DNA of 64,000 nt from Clostridium lentum (lineage in GTDB: Bacteria; Bacillota; Clostridia; Clostridiales; Clostridiaceae): positions 62,001 to 126,000 of the forward strand of contig NZ_JACOOQ010000005.1 in assembly GCF_014287815.1 (NCBI RefSeq). The letters run 5' to 3'. How positions within the stretch are numbered: position 1 is the stretch's first letter; the number at the start of each line of letters is the position of its first letter. The translations under genes were made by a program, and so were the position numbers. Below the pieces are notes generated by a model. It did not search any database. It was not told the DNA's origin and worked only from the letters and a program-made list of their open reading frames with translations. This document shows, in pieces, positions 8,522-18,235 of this stretch.

Positions 8522-11500
8522 ATGATAGGGTGTAAAAGTATATTTGTTGAAAAGAAAAATAGATTTAATGTTGAAGGTAAGAGCCTTTTAGAAGATTTTA
8601 AGACAAATCTTAGAGTAGAAAGTTTAGAAAATGTAAGAGTAGTAAATAAATATATTTTAGGAAAGGTCAATGAAGAAGAGTATAAAAAATCATTATATTC
8701 AGTTTTTTCAGAGAAAACTGTAGATAATCTTTATGAAGAGAAGATACCTATGGACAATGAAGAAATAGCTTTTGCTGTTGAATATTTACCAGGTCAATAC
8801 GACCAAAGAGCTGATTCAGCATCAGAATGTTATGCATTATTGACTGCAGGAAAGAGAATAGAAGTGAAAACTGCTAAAGTAATTATTTTAAAGGGAAATT
8901 TAAGTGAAGAAGAAGTTCAAAAAATTAAGCATTACTATATTAACCCAGTTGATTCAAGAGAAGTAGATATATATAGTAAAGAGCTTTTAAGTGAGCTTGA
9001 AGATCCAAAAGATGTGGAAATAGTAAATGGATTCATACAAAAAAATGACGAAGAAATTGCTTTTTACCATAAAGAATTAGGATTAGCTATGAGTGTTAAT
9101 GACCTTCTTATGATAAGAGATTATTTCAAGAATGAGGAGAGAAATCCAAGTATCACTGAAATAAAAGTAATTGATACTTATTGGTCAGACCATTGTAGAC
9201 ATACAACATTTTCAACAGCTATAGAAAATGTAGAAATAGAAGAAGGAAAGCTAAATAATCCTCTTATTAAATCTTATAATGCATATTTAAAGTCAAGAGA
9301 TTTTGTTTATGGCAAGGAAACTACTAGAGATGAAAATCTTATGGATATAGCAGTAATTGTTATGAAGGAAATGCGTAAAAAAGGTTTATTAGAAGATTTA
9401 GATGTTTCAGAAGAAATAAATGCTTGTTCTATAAATGTAAACATAGAAACTGATAATGGTAATGAAGAGTACCTTGTAATGTTTAAAAATGAAACTCACA
9501 ATCACCCAACAGAAATTGAACCTTTTGGTGGTGCAGCAACTTGTCTTGGAGGAGCTATTAGAGATCCATTATCAGGTAGAACATATGTATATCAAGCTAT
9601 GAGAGTAACAGGAGCAGCTGATCCAACAGTAGAAATTGATGAAACTTTAAATGGAAAGCTTCCACAAAGAACTATCGTTTTAGGGGCAGCTCATGGATAT
9701 AGCTCATATGGTAATCAAATTGGACTTGCAACAGGACAAGTATCAGAAATATATCATCCAAATTATGTAGCTAAAAGAATGGAAGTAGGAGCTGTTATAG
9801 CAGCAGCACCAAAAGAAAATGTTGTAAGAGAAGAACCAAAAGCTTCAGATTTAGTAATCCTTTTAGGAGGAAGAACAGGAAGAGATGGTATAGGTGGAGC
9901 AACAGGTTCATCAAAAGAACATACTGAAGAGTCAATAAATACATGTGGAGCAGAAGTTCAAAAAGGTAATCCACCAACAGAAAGAAAAATTCAAAGATTA
10001 TTTAGAAATGAAAAAGTAGCTAAGATGATCAAGAGATGTAATGACTTTGGTGCTGGTGGAGTTTCAGTTGCAATAGGTGAATTAACAAGAGGATTAGATA
10101 TAAACTTAGATATGGTTCCTAAGAAGTATGAAGGTTTAGATGGAACTGAGATAGCAATATCTGAATCACAAGAAAGAATGGCAGTAGTAGTAAATAAGGA
10201 AGATGCTAAAGAATTTATCAGTCTTTCAGCAGAAGAAAACTTAGAAGCTATTGTTGTGGCAGAAGTAACAGATACTGAACGTCTAAGAATGTTCTGGAGA
10301 GGTGAAAAGATAGTAGATTTAAAAAGAGAATTCTTAGATACAAATGGAGCTAGACAAACTACTGATGTAAAAGTAGAACTACCAAAAGAATATCCATTAG
10401 CTATAGGTGAAGAAGTTAATGTTAAGGAAAGATGGATGAAAACTCTTACAGAACTTAACGTGGCTTCACAAAAGGGGTTAGTTGAAAGATTTGACTCTAC
10501 CATTGGATCAGGAACAGTAATGATGCCTTTTGGTGGAAAGTATGCATTAACTCCAGCAGAAGGTATGGTAGCAAAAATACCAGTTTTAAATGGTGAAAGT
10601 AAAGATGCTACACTAATGAGTTATGGATTTAATCCTGAACTTGGTATGTGGAGTCCATATCATATGGCTTATTATGCAGTAATAGAATCTGTAACAAAAA
10701 TAGCTGCTATGGGTGGAGATTATAGAAAAATAAGATTAACATTCCAAGAATACTTTGAGAGATTAGGTAATAATCCATCAAGATGGGGTAAACCATTTGC
10801 TGCATTACTAGGTGCATATCAAGCTCAAAGTGATTTAGGACTTCCAGCTATAGGTGGAAAAGATTCAATGTCAGGAAGCTTTGGTCAATTAGATGTACCA
10901 CCAACACTTGTATCTTTTGCAGTAGCTGTGGAAAAGGCAAGTAAGATAGTTTCTAATGAACTTAAGAAAGTTGGAAGTAAATTAGTATTACTAATGGCTG
11001 AGAAAAATGATGATTATACATTAAATGTTGAAACATTTAAAAACAACTTAGAAGCATTATATAAATTAACTTCTAATAAAAAAGTGTTATCAGCTTCAAC
11101 AGTTAGATTTGGTGGAATAGCAGAAACACTTTCTAAAATATCATTTGGTAATAAGATTGGTATTAAATTCAATAGTTTAAGCAAGGAAGAGTTATTTGGC
11201 TTAAATTATGGAAGTGTAATAGTAGAGGTAGCAACTGATGAAGACTTAAATAAAGCCTTTGAGGGATGTAGCTATAAAGTAATTGGTGAAACTATAGAAA
11301 AGCCTGTAATTATATCAGAAGAATATGATTTCACTTTCAATATAGATGATTTAATAAATGTATATGAAAAGAAATTATCTACAGTGTTTAAAATTAAAAC
11401 TGAAAAGTCACAAGAATCAGTTCTAGAAATTAAGGTTGAAGAAAAGAAAATAATATTACAAAGTAGTCCAAGCATCAAGACTGCTAAACCAAGAGTAATT

Positions 11501-12283
11501 ATACCAGTATTTCCAGGAACAAACTGTGAATATGACTGCAATAGAGCATTTACTAAGGCAGGAGCTAAAACTACAGAATTAGTGTTTAAGAATTACTCTA
11601 AGAGTGCATTACTTGAATCAATTGAAGCACTGGAAAAACAAATAAGAGAAAGTCAAATAATAATGATTCCAGGAGGATTCTCAGCAGGAGATGAACCAGA
11701 TGGATCAGGAAAGTTTATTGCTACAATCTTTAGAAATGAAAGAATTAAAGATGCAGTAAATGATTTACTAAAAAATAGAGATGGATTAGTATTAGGTATC
11801 TGTAACGGATTCCAAGCATTAATTAAATTAGGTTTAGTACCATATGGTGAAATAGTTGATATAGAAGAGAATATGGCAACATTAACTTACAATAATATCA
11901 ATAGACATATGAGCTCAATAATAAGAACTAAGATTACATCTAACAAATCACCTTGGTTTAGTGAAGTAAATGTAGGGGATATTCACAATGTAGCAATATC
12001 TCATGGGGAAGGTAGATTTATTGCAAATGAAGAGCTATTAAGACAATTAATTGCTAATGATCAAATAGCTACTCAATATGTGGATTTAGAAGGACATGTA
12101 TCACTGGACATGCCATTTAATCCAAATGGTTCAGTTTTAGGAGTAGAAGGAATAACAAGTCCTGATGGAAGAGTTTTAGGGAAGATGGGACACTCTGAAA
12201 GAATTGGAGAAGACCTATATGTAAATGTTCCTGGAAACTTCGATCAAAAGATCTTTGAATCAGGTGTTAAATACTTTAGATAG
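8522..12283 (+). CDS. purL: Phosphoribosylformylglycinamidine synthase, single-chain
   Basis: 1253 residues starting with ATG behind GGAGG. It converts FGAR, glutamine and ATP to FGAM, the fourth step of IMP synthesis. The chain joins the PurS-like N-terminus, the two-fold PurL synthetase domains (DTYWSDHCRHTTF near 215-230, FKNETHNHPTEIEPFGGAAT, GGKDSMSG) and a C-terminal class-I glutaminase. That domain has PGTNCEYD, the nucleophile in GICNGFQALIKLG (about 1094) and SHGEGRF near 1160. Bacillus uses separate PurS, PurQ and PurL proteins; the one-chain form is typical of clostridia. First gene of the purine operon; purE follows after 11 bases. Confidence 0.97.
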   Translation: MIGCKSIFVEKKNRFNVEGKSLLEDFKTNLRVESLENVRVVNKYILGKVNEEEYKKSLYSVFSEKTVDNLYEEKIPMDNEEIAFAVEYLPGQYDQRADSASECYALLTAGKRIEVKTAKVIILKGNLSEEEVQKIKHYYINPVDSREVDIYSKELLSELEDPKDVEIVNGFIQKNDEEIAFYHKELGLAMSVNDLLMIRDYFKNEERNPSITEIKVIDTYWSDHCRHTTFSTAIENVEIEEGKLNNPLIKSYNAYLKSRDFVYGKETTRDENLMDIAVIVMKEMRKKGLLEDLDVSEEINACSINVNIETDNGNEEYLVMFKNETHNHPTEIEPFGGAATCLGGAIRDPLSGRTYVYQAMRVTGAADPTVEIDETLNGKLPQRTIVLGAAHGYSSYGNQIGLATGQVSEIYHPNYVAKRMEVGAVIAAAPKENVVREEPKASDLVILLGGRTGRDGIGGATGSSKEHTEESINTCGAEVQKGNPPTERKIQRLFRNEKVAKMIKRCNDFGAGGVSVAIGELTRGLDINLDMVPKKYEGLDGTEIAISESQERMAVVVNKEDAKEFISLSAEENLEAIVVAEVTDTERLRMFWRGEKIVDLKREFLDTNGARQTTDVKVELPKEYPLAIGEEVNVKERWMKTLTELNVASQKGLVERFDSTIGSGTVMMPFGGKYALTPAEGMVAKIPVLNGESKDATLMSYGFNPELGMWSPYHMAYYAVIESVTKIAAMGGDYRKIRLTFQEYFERLGNNPSRWGKPFAALLGAYQAQSDLGLPAIGGKDSMSGSFGQLDVPPTLVSFAVAVEKASKIVSNELKKVGSKLVLLMAEKNDDYTLNVETFKNNLEALYKLTSNKKVLSASTVRFGGIAETLSKISFGNKIGIKFNSLSKEELFGLNYGSVIVEVATDEDLNKAFEGCSYKVIGETIEKPVIISEEYDFTFNIDDLINVYEKKLSTVFKIKTEKSQESVLEIKVEEKKIILQSSPSIKTAKPRVIIPVFPGTNCEYDCNRAFTKAGAKTTELVFKNYSKSALLESIEALEKQIRESQIIMIPGGFSAGDEPDGSGKFIATIFRNERIKDAVNDLLKNRDGLVLGICNGFQALIKLGLVPYGEIVDIEENMATLTYNNINRHMSSIIRTKITSNKSPWFSEVNVGDIHNVAISHGEGRFIANEELLRQLIANDQIATQYVDLEGHVSLDMPFNPNGSVLGVEGITSPDGRVLGKMGHSERIGEDLYVNVPGNFDQKIFESGVKYFR

Positions 12284-12294
12284 GAGCGTTTTTT

Positions 12295-12774
12295 ATGAGA
12301 GTTGCAATATTTTTTGGATCAAAATCTGATACGGAAATAATGAAGGGAGCTGCTAACTGTTTAAAGGAATTTGGTATTTCATATAAAGCATATGTTTTAT
12401 CAGCTCATAGAGTTCCTGAAAAGTTAGAAGAAACTTTAAGAGATATAGAAGCTGAAGGCTGTGAAGTAATAATTGCTGGTGCAGGCCTTGCAGCACACCT
12501 TCCAGGTGTAATTGCTTCACAAACAGTAATTCCTGTCATAGGAGTTCCTTGTAAAGGAGCAATAGAAGGTCTTGATGCATTATTTTCAATAGTGCAAATG
12601 CCAAAATCAATTCCAGTGGCAACTGTAGGTATCAATAATGCTTACAATGCAGGAATGTTGGCTGTACAAATGTTATCAATTGGTGATAAAGAGCTTAAAG
12701 CTAAATTAATTAAATATAGAAAAGATATGAAAGAAAAATTTATTGCTGAAAATGGTGAAGGAGTGGATCTATAA
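12295..12774 (+). CDS. purE: N5-CAIR mutase
   Basis: 159 residues, normal for class I PurE. GSKSD at the start, SAHR near residue 43 and [10 protein letters not shown] are the substrate-binding signatures. It moves the carboxyl group of N5-CAIR to form CAIR. No purK (N5-CAIR synthetase) is present in the window, so the upstream step is either encoded elsewhere or bypassed. The TAA stop overlaps the purC ATG by one base, implying coupled translation. Confidence 0.96.
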   Translation: MRVAIFFGSKSDTEIMKGAANCLKEFGISYKAYVLSAHRVPEKLEETLRDIEAEGCEVIIAGAGLAAHLPGVIASQTVIPVIGVPCKGAIEGLDALFSIVQMPKSIPVATVGINNAYNAGMLAVQMLSIGDKELKAKLIKYRKDMKEKFIAENGEGVDL

Positions 12775-13478
12775 TGGAAAAATTAGAAATGATGTACGAA
12801 GGTAAAGCAAAGAAAATATATGCTACAGATAAAGCTGATGAAGTAATTGTATATTACAAAGATGATGCAACTGCTTTCAATGGAGAAAAGAAAGGTCAAA
12901 TAGAAGATAAAGGTGTAATGAATAATGCTATAACAGCTACATTATTTGAAATTTTAGCACAAAATGGAGTACCAACTCACTTTATTGAAAAGTTAAATGA
13001 TAGAGAACAATTATGTAAGAAGGTAGAAATAGTACCTCTAGAAGTAATAGTTAGAAACGTGGCAGCTGGTTCAATGGCTAAGAGATTAGGATTAGAAGAA
13101 GGAACAGAGCTTAAGACTACAGTATTTGAATTATCATATAAAGATGATTCTCTAGGAGATCCATTAATAAATGACTATCATGCAGTAGCCATAGGAGCAA
13201 CTACTTTTGAAGAGTTAAATAAGATATATGAATTAACAGCAAAAGTTAATGATATTTTAAAGGGATTATTTTTAAAAGCTAACATTAATCTTATAGACTT
13301 TAAATTAGAATTTGGAAGATATAATGGTGAAATAGTTTTGGCAGATGAAATTTCACCAGATACTTGCAGATTTTGGGATGCGACAACTGGAGAAAAGCTT
13401 GATAAAGATAGATTTAGAAGAGACTTAGGAAATGTTAAAGATGCCTATGTTGAAATATTAAGCAGACTTCAAAAATAA
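12774..13478 (+). CDS. purC: SAICAR synthetase
   Basis: 234 residues, full length for bacterial Pur[40 protein letters not shown] and [14 protein letters not shown] are the ATP, metal and substrate-binding signatures. It ligates aspartate to CAIR using ATP. Its start overlaps the purE stop codon. An 88-base gap with a palindromic repeat follows before purF. Confidence 0.97.
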   Translation: MEKLEMMYEGKAKKIYATDKADEVIVYYKDDATAFNGEKKGQIEDKGVMNNAITATLFEILAQNGVPTHFIEKLNDREQLCKKVEIVPLEVIVRNVAAGSMAKRLGLEEGTELKTTVFELSYKDDSLGDPLINDYHAVAIGATTFEELNKIYELTAKVNDILKGLFLKANINLIDFKLEFGRYNGEIVLADEISPDTCRFWDATTGEKLDKDRFRRDLGNVKDAYVEILSRLQK

Positions 13479-13483
13479 TTTAT

Positions 13484-13539
13484 AATGAAAAATTAAAAAT
13501 TGAGGATGAAATTTTCTCCTTAATTTTTAATTCTACATT
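13484..13539. repeat. Palindromic intergenic repeat in purC-purF gap
   Basis: Two 23-base arms (13484-13506 and 13517-13539) match at 20 of 23 positions around a 10-base centre. Its right end contains ATTTTTAATTCTACATT, which recurs exactly in the purH-purD gap at 18182-18198. This looks like a dispersed short palindromic element; a stem in the mRNA is expected. There is no T run that would make it a clear terminator. Confidence 0.7.
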
Positions 13540-13566
13540 TTACATTAAGTTTCGGGGGTATTAAGA

Positions 13567-14985
13567 ATGAGTCTTAAGGTAGACAATATTATAATGGATC
13601 CAAGTAATGATAAGTTTAAGGATGAATGCGGTGTATTTGGTGTTTATTCAAATAAGGAAATGGATGTTGCTTCAATGACTTATTATGGATTATATGCACT
13701 TCAACATAGAGGGCAGGAAAGTGCTGGTATAGCAGTTGCCAATGGAGCTGAAATAAATATGCATAAAGGAATGGGGCTTATTACAGAAGCCTTTTCACAA
13801 GAAAGTCTTGCAATATTAAAAGGGAATATAGCTATTGGGCATGTTAGATATTCCACATCTGGTGATACAAGGATAGAAAATGCGCAGCCACTTTTAAGTC
13901 AAAGCAAATTAGGATCTATTGCAATGGCTCATAATGGAACGCTTGTTAATGCAGATGTTATAAGAGAGTTATTGGAAGAGGCTGGACATGTGTTCCATAC
14001 ATCAATAGATTCAGAAGTTATAGCAAACCTTATAGCTAGAGGAGCTAAGAAAGGTGTTGAAAAAGCAATTTTAGATGCTATTCAGGCAGTAAGAGGTTCT
14101 TTTGCCATGGTTATCTTAACAGAAAATAAGCTTATAGGTGTTAGAGATCCACATGGAATAAGACCTTTATGTTTAGGAAAGATTGATGAAGGATATATCT
14201 TATCATCAGAAAGTTGTGCCCTTGATGCTGTTGGTGCAGAACTAGTTAGAGATATAGAACCAGGTGAGATAATTGTCATAGATGAAAAAGGTATTAATTC
14301 ATACAGATATTCAGAAAATACGCAATGTCAAACTTGTGCATTTGAATATATATACTTTGCTAGACCAGATTCGATAATTGATGGACTTGATGTACATGAA
14401 TCAAGAATAAGAGCTGGGGAGCAATTGTTTAAAGAACATAACATTGAAGCAGATGTGGTAGTAGCAGTACCAGATTCAGGAATACCAGCAGCTATAGGAT
14501 ATTCTAAAGCTTCAGGAATACCATATGATACAGGTTTTGTAAAAAATAGATATGTAGGTAGAACTTTTATTACTCCTTCTCAAGAAATAAGAGAAAGAGC
14601 TGTAGCAGTAAAATTAAATCCATTAAAAGCTAATGTAAAAAATAGAAGAGTAATTTTAATAGATGATTCAATTGTACGAGGAACAACCTCTAAGCATTTA
14701 GTTGAATCTTTAAGAAGAGTAGGAGCAAAAGAAGTACATTTCTTAGTGGCATCGCCTGTGGTTAAATATCCATGTTACTTTGGAATAGATACTCCATACA
14801 GAAAAGAGCTTATAGGAGCAAATCATTCATTAGAAGAAATCAGAGAAGCAATTGGTTGTGATTCTATTGGATACTTATCAATGAAGGGTATGTATAATTG
14901 TTTTAAGGAAGATCAAGGTTATTGTGTAGGATGTTTCAATGGAGTATATCCTGTGGCAACTCCTATAGAAGAAAAAGGTGCATAA
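13567..14985 (+). CDS. purF: Amidophosphoribosyltransferase
   Basis: 472 residues. Catalyses the first committed purine step, PRPP plus glutamine to phosphoribosylamine. A 20-residue leader precedes Cys21 (DECGVFGVY), the N-terminal glutaminase nucleophile, so leader removal is expected as in Bacillus. RGQESAGIA, HVRYSTSG and the PRPP loop VILIDDSIVRGTTSKH are present. Cysteines in CQTCAFEY, MYNCF and YCVGC fit the Bacillus-type enzyme that carries a structural 4Fe-4S cluster and is oxygen-sensitive. A GGGGG ribosome-binding site lies before ATG 13567. Confidence 0.97.
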   Translation: MSLKVDNIIMDPSNDKFKDECGVFGVYSNKEMDVASMTYYGLYALQHRGQESAGIAVANGAEINMHKGMGLITEAFSQESLAILKGNIAIGHVRYSTSGDTRIENAQPLLSQSKLGSIAMAHNGTLVNADVIRELLEEAGHVFHTSIDSEVIANLIARGAKKGVEKAILDAIQAVRGSFAMVILTENKLIGVRDPHGIRPLCLGKIDEGYILSSESCALDAVGAELVRDIEPGEIIVIDEKGINSYRYSENTQCQTCAFEYIYFARPDSIIDGLDVHESRIRAGEQLFKEHNIEADVVVAVPDSGIPAAIGYSKASGIPYDTGFVKNRYVGRTFITPSQEIRERAVAVKLNPLKANVKNRRVILIDDSIVRGTTSKHLVESLRRVGAKEVHFLVASPVVKYPCYFGIDTPYRKELIGANHSLEEIREAIGCDSIGYLSMKGMYNCFKEDQGYCVGCFNGVYPVATPIEEKGA

Positions 14986-15003
14986 GAAAGGTAGGATTTA
15001 ATA

Positions 15004-16005
15004 ATGATAACATATAAAGAAGCTGGAGTTAATATAGAAGAAGGTTATAGATCAGTAAAGCTAATAAAAGAATATGCCAGTAGAACAATGAGTGAATATG
15101 TGTTAAATGGTCTTGGAAGTTTTGCTGGAATGGTGGAATTACCAGAAGGATATAAAAAACCAGTTTTAGTGTCAGGTACAGATGGAGTTGGTACCAAGTT
15201 AGAATTAGCTTTCAAAACAAAGAAATATGACACTGTAGGTATTGACTGTGTGGCTATGTGTGTTAATGATATCTTATGTCATGGTGCAAAACCACTATTT
15301 TTCTTAGATTATATAGCTTGCGGAAAACTAGAAGCAGAAGTGGCTGCTGATTTAGTCAAAGGAGTATCAGATGGATGTGTAGAGTCAGGTTGTGCTCTAA
15401 TTGGTGGAGAAACTGCTGAAATGCCAGGGTTCTATAAAGAAGGAGAATATGATATTGCAGGTTTTGCTGTAGGTATTGTAGATAAGGATAAAATCATCAA
15501 TGGAAAAGACATTAAGCCAGGTGACAAGCTTATAGGTATAGCTTCATCAGGAGTACATTCTAATGGATTTTCTTTAGTAAGAAAACTATATACTGATTTA
15601 AATGAAGAGTTTAATGGTGAAGAGGTATGGAAGACGCTTATTACACCAACTAAATTATATGTAAAGCCAGTATTAAGCTTAATTGAAAAGTTTAATATTA
15701 AAGGGATGAGCCATATAACAGGTGGTGGATTTATAGAAAATGTTCCAAGAATGTTTAATGGAGCAGAGCTTACAGCTGAAATAAGAAAAGACAGCTATCC
15801 ATTGCCAGCAATCTTTGAAGATATGATTAGCAGAGGCGTTGCTAGAGATCATATGTATAATACATTTAACATGGGTATAGGATTTGTTTTATGTGTAAAT
15901 GAAGCTGATGTACAAGCTATTTTAAATGAATTAGAAGCTATGGGCGAAAAGGCATACGAAATTGGCGTTGTTACAGCTGGAGGTGAAGGAGTTTGCTTAA
16001 AATAG
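15004..16005 (+). CDS. purM: AIR synthetase
   Basis: 333 residues, normal size. VLVSGTDGVGTKLELAF, GETAEMPGFYKEGEYDIAGFAVG and HITGGGFIENVPRM are PurM signatures. It closes the imidazole ring of FGAM with ATP to give AIR. Behind an AAAGGTAGGA site, 18 bases after purF. Its last 13 bases overlap purN. Confidence 0.96.
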   Translation: MITYKEAGVNIEEGYRSVKLIKEYASRTMSEYVLNGLGSFAGMVELPEGYKKPVLVSGTDGVGTKLELAFKTKKYDTVGIDCVAMCVNDILCHGAKPLFFLDYIACGKLEAEVAADLVKGVSDGCVESGCALIGGETAEMPGFYKEGEYDIAGFAVGIVDKDKIINGKDIKPGDKLIGIASSGVHSNGFSLVRKLYTDLNEEFNGEEVWKTLITPTKLYVKPVLSLIEKFNIKGMSHITGGGFIENVPRMFNGAELTAEIRKDSYPLPAIFEDMISRGVARDHMYNTFNMGIGFVLCVNEADVQAILNELEAMGEKAYEIGVVTAGGEGVCLK

Positions 16006-16595
16006 CAGTACTTGTATCTGGTGGAGGTTCTAACCTCCAGTCAATTTTAGATTATGAAAACAAAAACTATCAAGTGGAAATGGTTATTGGCAGTAAGGAA
16101 GGTATTTATGGCTTGGAAAGAGCAAAAAATGCAGGTGTTGAAACTTTTGTTGTATCTAAAAAAGAATATGGCAGTGAAGTTTCAAATAAAATACTAGAGC
16201 TGACTAAAGGTAAAGTAGACTTAATAGTTTTAGCAGGATATCTTTCAATTTTGGATGGGGAAATACTGAGAGAATTTAAAAATAGAATAATCAACATCCA
16301 TCCATCATTAATTCCAAGCTTTTGCGGTGATAAGATGTATGGAATGCATGTTCATAATGCAGTAAAGAAATCAGGGGTAAGATACACAGGATGTACAGTG
16401 CATTTTGTTAATGAAGAAGTAGATGGTGGAGCAATCATCTTACAAGAAACAGTACCGGTGTATTTTGAAGATACTGCAGAAGATATACAAAAAAGAGTAT
16501 TAGTACAAGAGCATAAATTGTTACCAAAGGCAATAGAGCTTATTGGTGATAAGAAAATTCAAATAATAGACGGAATAGTAAAGATAGATAAATAG
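15993..16595 (+). CDS. purN: GAR transformylase, TTG start
   Basis: 200 residues. It transfers a formyl group from 10-formyl-THF to GAR. LVSGGGSNLQSI, INIHPSLIPSF, GCTVHFVNEEVDGGAII and QEHKLLP are the PurN signatures; Asn, His and Asp of the active site are all visible. The start is TTG at 15993, inside the end of purM and behind GGAGGTGAAGGAG (15980-15992 region). Only this start yields the conserved N-terminal LKIAVLVSGGGSN strand. The overlap indicates translational coupling. Confidence 0.94.
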   Translation: MLKIAVLVSGGGSNLQSILDYENKNYQVEMVIGSKEGIYGLERAKNAGVETFVVSKKEYGSEVSNKILELTKGKVDLIVLAGYLSILDGEILREFKNRIINIHPSLIPSFCGDKMYGMHVHNAVKKSGVRYTGCTVHFVNEEVDGGAIILQETVPVYFEDTAEDIQKRVLVQEHKLLPKAIELIGDKKIQIIDGIVKIDK

Positions 16596-16607
16596 GAGGC
16601 TTTTTAT

Positions 16608-18110
16608 ATGATTAAGAGAGCGTTAATTAGTGTGTTCAATAAGGAAGGTATATTAGATTTTTCTAAATTCTTATCAGAAAATGGTGTTGAAATAATTTCA
16701 ACAGGAGGAACTTACAAGCACTTAAAGGATAATGGGTTAAAGGTTACTGAAGTTAATGAAGTAACAAATTTCCCAGAAATGTTAGATGGAAGAGTTAAAA
16801 CATTACATCCTATTATTCATGCTGGTATTCTTGCAATAAGAGATAATGAAGAGCATATGGAAACTATCAAGGAAAGAAATATAGATACTATTGATATGGT
16901 AATAGTTAATTTATATCCATTCTTTGAAAAGGTTAGAGAGAACTTATCTTTTGAAGAAAAAGTTGAATTCATTGATATTGGTGGACCAACAATGCTAAGA
17001 GCAGCAGCTAAAAACTTTCAAGACGTTGTAGTTATTTCAGATGTAGCTGACTATGAAGCTGTTATGAATGAAATAAAGGAAACTGGTGATGTAAGTTATG
17101 CTTTAAGAAAGAAATTAGCAGGAAAAGTATTTAACCTTATGAGTGCATATGATGCAGCTATTTCTAACTTCCTATTAGGAGATGAAGAATATCCAGAATA
17201 CCTTTCAGTATCATATAAGAAGAAACAATCTTTAAGATATGGAGAAAATCCACATCAAAACGCAGCATATTACACATCAACTGAATTTGATGGAGCTATG
17301 GAAGACTTTGAAGTTTTAAATGGTAAAGAGTTATCTTATAACAATATTAAAGATTTAGATATTGCTTGGAAAGTAGCTAATGAATTTGAAGAAATAGCTT
17401 GTTGTGCATTAAAACATAATACTCCTTGTGGTGTAGCTATTGGAGAGTCTGTTTTAGAAGTTTATAAAAAAGCTCATGATGTAGATCCAGATTCAATCTT
17501 TGGAGGAATTGTAGCAATTAATAGAACTATTGATAAGGCAACTGCAGAAGAGATGTCTAAGATATTCTTAGAAGTTATTGCAGCTCCAGGGTATGATGAA
17601 GATGCTTTAGAAGTATTAAGAGCTAAGAAGAATTTAAGAGTAATTAAATGTAATACTAAACCATGTGCTAAAAAATATATGGTAACAGTTGATGGTGGTA
17701 TTTTAGTACAAGAAGAAGACACTAAGCTTTTAGATGAAATGAAAGTTGTAACTGAAAAAGCTCCAACTGATGAAGAAATGAGAGATATGATCTTTGGTAT
17801 GAAGGTTGTTAAATACGTTAAATCTAATGCCATAGTAACAGTGAAGGACGGAGTTGCTGTTGGTATTGGTGGTGGACAAGTTAATAGAATTTGGCCAACA
17901 CAAGATGCACTTAGAAGAGGTGAAGGGGCAACTATATTAGCTTCAGATGCATTCTTCCCATTTAATGATATTGTTGATGAATGTGCTAAGTATGGTATAA
18001 AGGCAATAATTCAACCAGGTGGATCAATAAGAGATCAATTATCAATAGATGCCTGCAATAAACATGGAATTGCTATGGTATTTACAGGAGTAAGACACTT
18101 TAAACACTAA
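16608..18110 (+). CDS. purH: Bifunctional AICAR transformylase / IMP cyclohydrolase
   Basis: 500 residues, slightly shorter than the usual ~510-530. The N-terminal MGS-like cyclohydrolase domain ([34 protein letters not shown]) is followed by the transformylase domain with [25 protein letters not shown] and GGGQVNR. It carries out the last two steps to IMP. Good AGGAGG site 12 bases after purN. Confidence 0.96.
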   Translation: MIKRALISVFNKEGILDFSKFLSENGVEIISTGGTYKHLKDNGLKVTEVNEVTNFPEMLDGRVKTLHPIIHAGILAIRDNEEHMETIKERNIDTIDMVIVNLYPFFEKVRENLSFEEKVEFIDIGGPTMLRAAAKNFQDVVVISDVADYEAVMNEIKETGDVSYALRKKLAGKVFNLMSAYDAAISNFLLGDEEYPEYLSVSYKKKQSLRYGENPHQNAAYYTSTEFDGAMEDFEVLNGKELSYNNIKDLDIAWKVANEFEEIACCALKHNTPCGVAIGESVLEVYKKAHDVDPDSIFGGIVAINRTIDKATAEEMSKIFLEVIAAPGYDEDALEVLRAKKNLRVIKCNTKPCAKKYMVTVDGGILVQEEDTKLLDEMKVVTEKAPTDEEMRDMIFGMKVVKYVKSNAIVTVKDGVAVGIGGGQVNRIWPTQDALRRGEGATILASDAFFPFNDIVDECAKYGIKAIIQPGGSIRDQLSIDACNKHGIAMVFTGVRHFKH

Positions 18111-18121
18111 AAAAATTAAAA

Positions 18122-18190
18122 ATTAAAAATGAAAAATTAAAAGTTAATCCATCATATTGATATAATGTAAGTTAATTTTTCATTTTTAAT
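18122..18190. repeat. Palindromic intergenic repeat in purH-purD gap
   Basis: A perfect 19-base inverted repeat (18122-18140 with 18172-18190) spans a 31-base centre. It is extended on the right by TTCTACATT, shared with the repeat at 13484-13539. Same AT-rich style, same operon, also placed in a gap between genes. Probably a member of the same dispersed family. Confidence 0.7.
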
Positions 18191-18235
18191 TCTACATTCA
18201 ATTATTTATAATGTTCGAATGATGGAGGATTTATA

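Noticed and set aside
9795..10503. Long - strand frames inside purL
   Set aside because: Shadows of conserved purL coding sequence; no ribosome-binding sites and Leu/Ser-biased composition typical of antisense frames.
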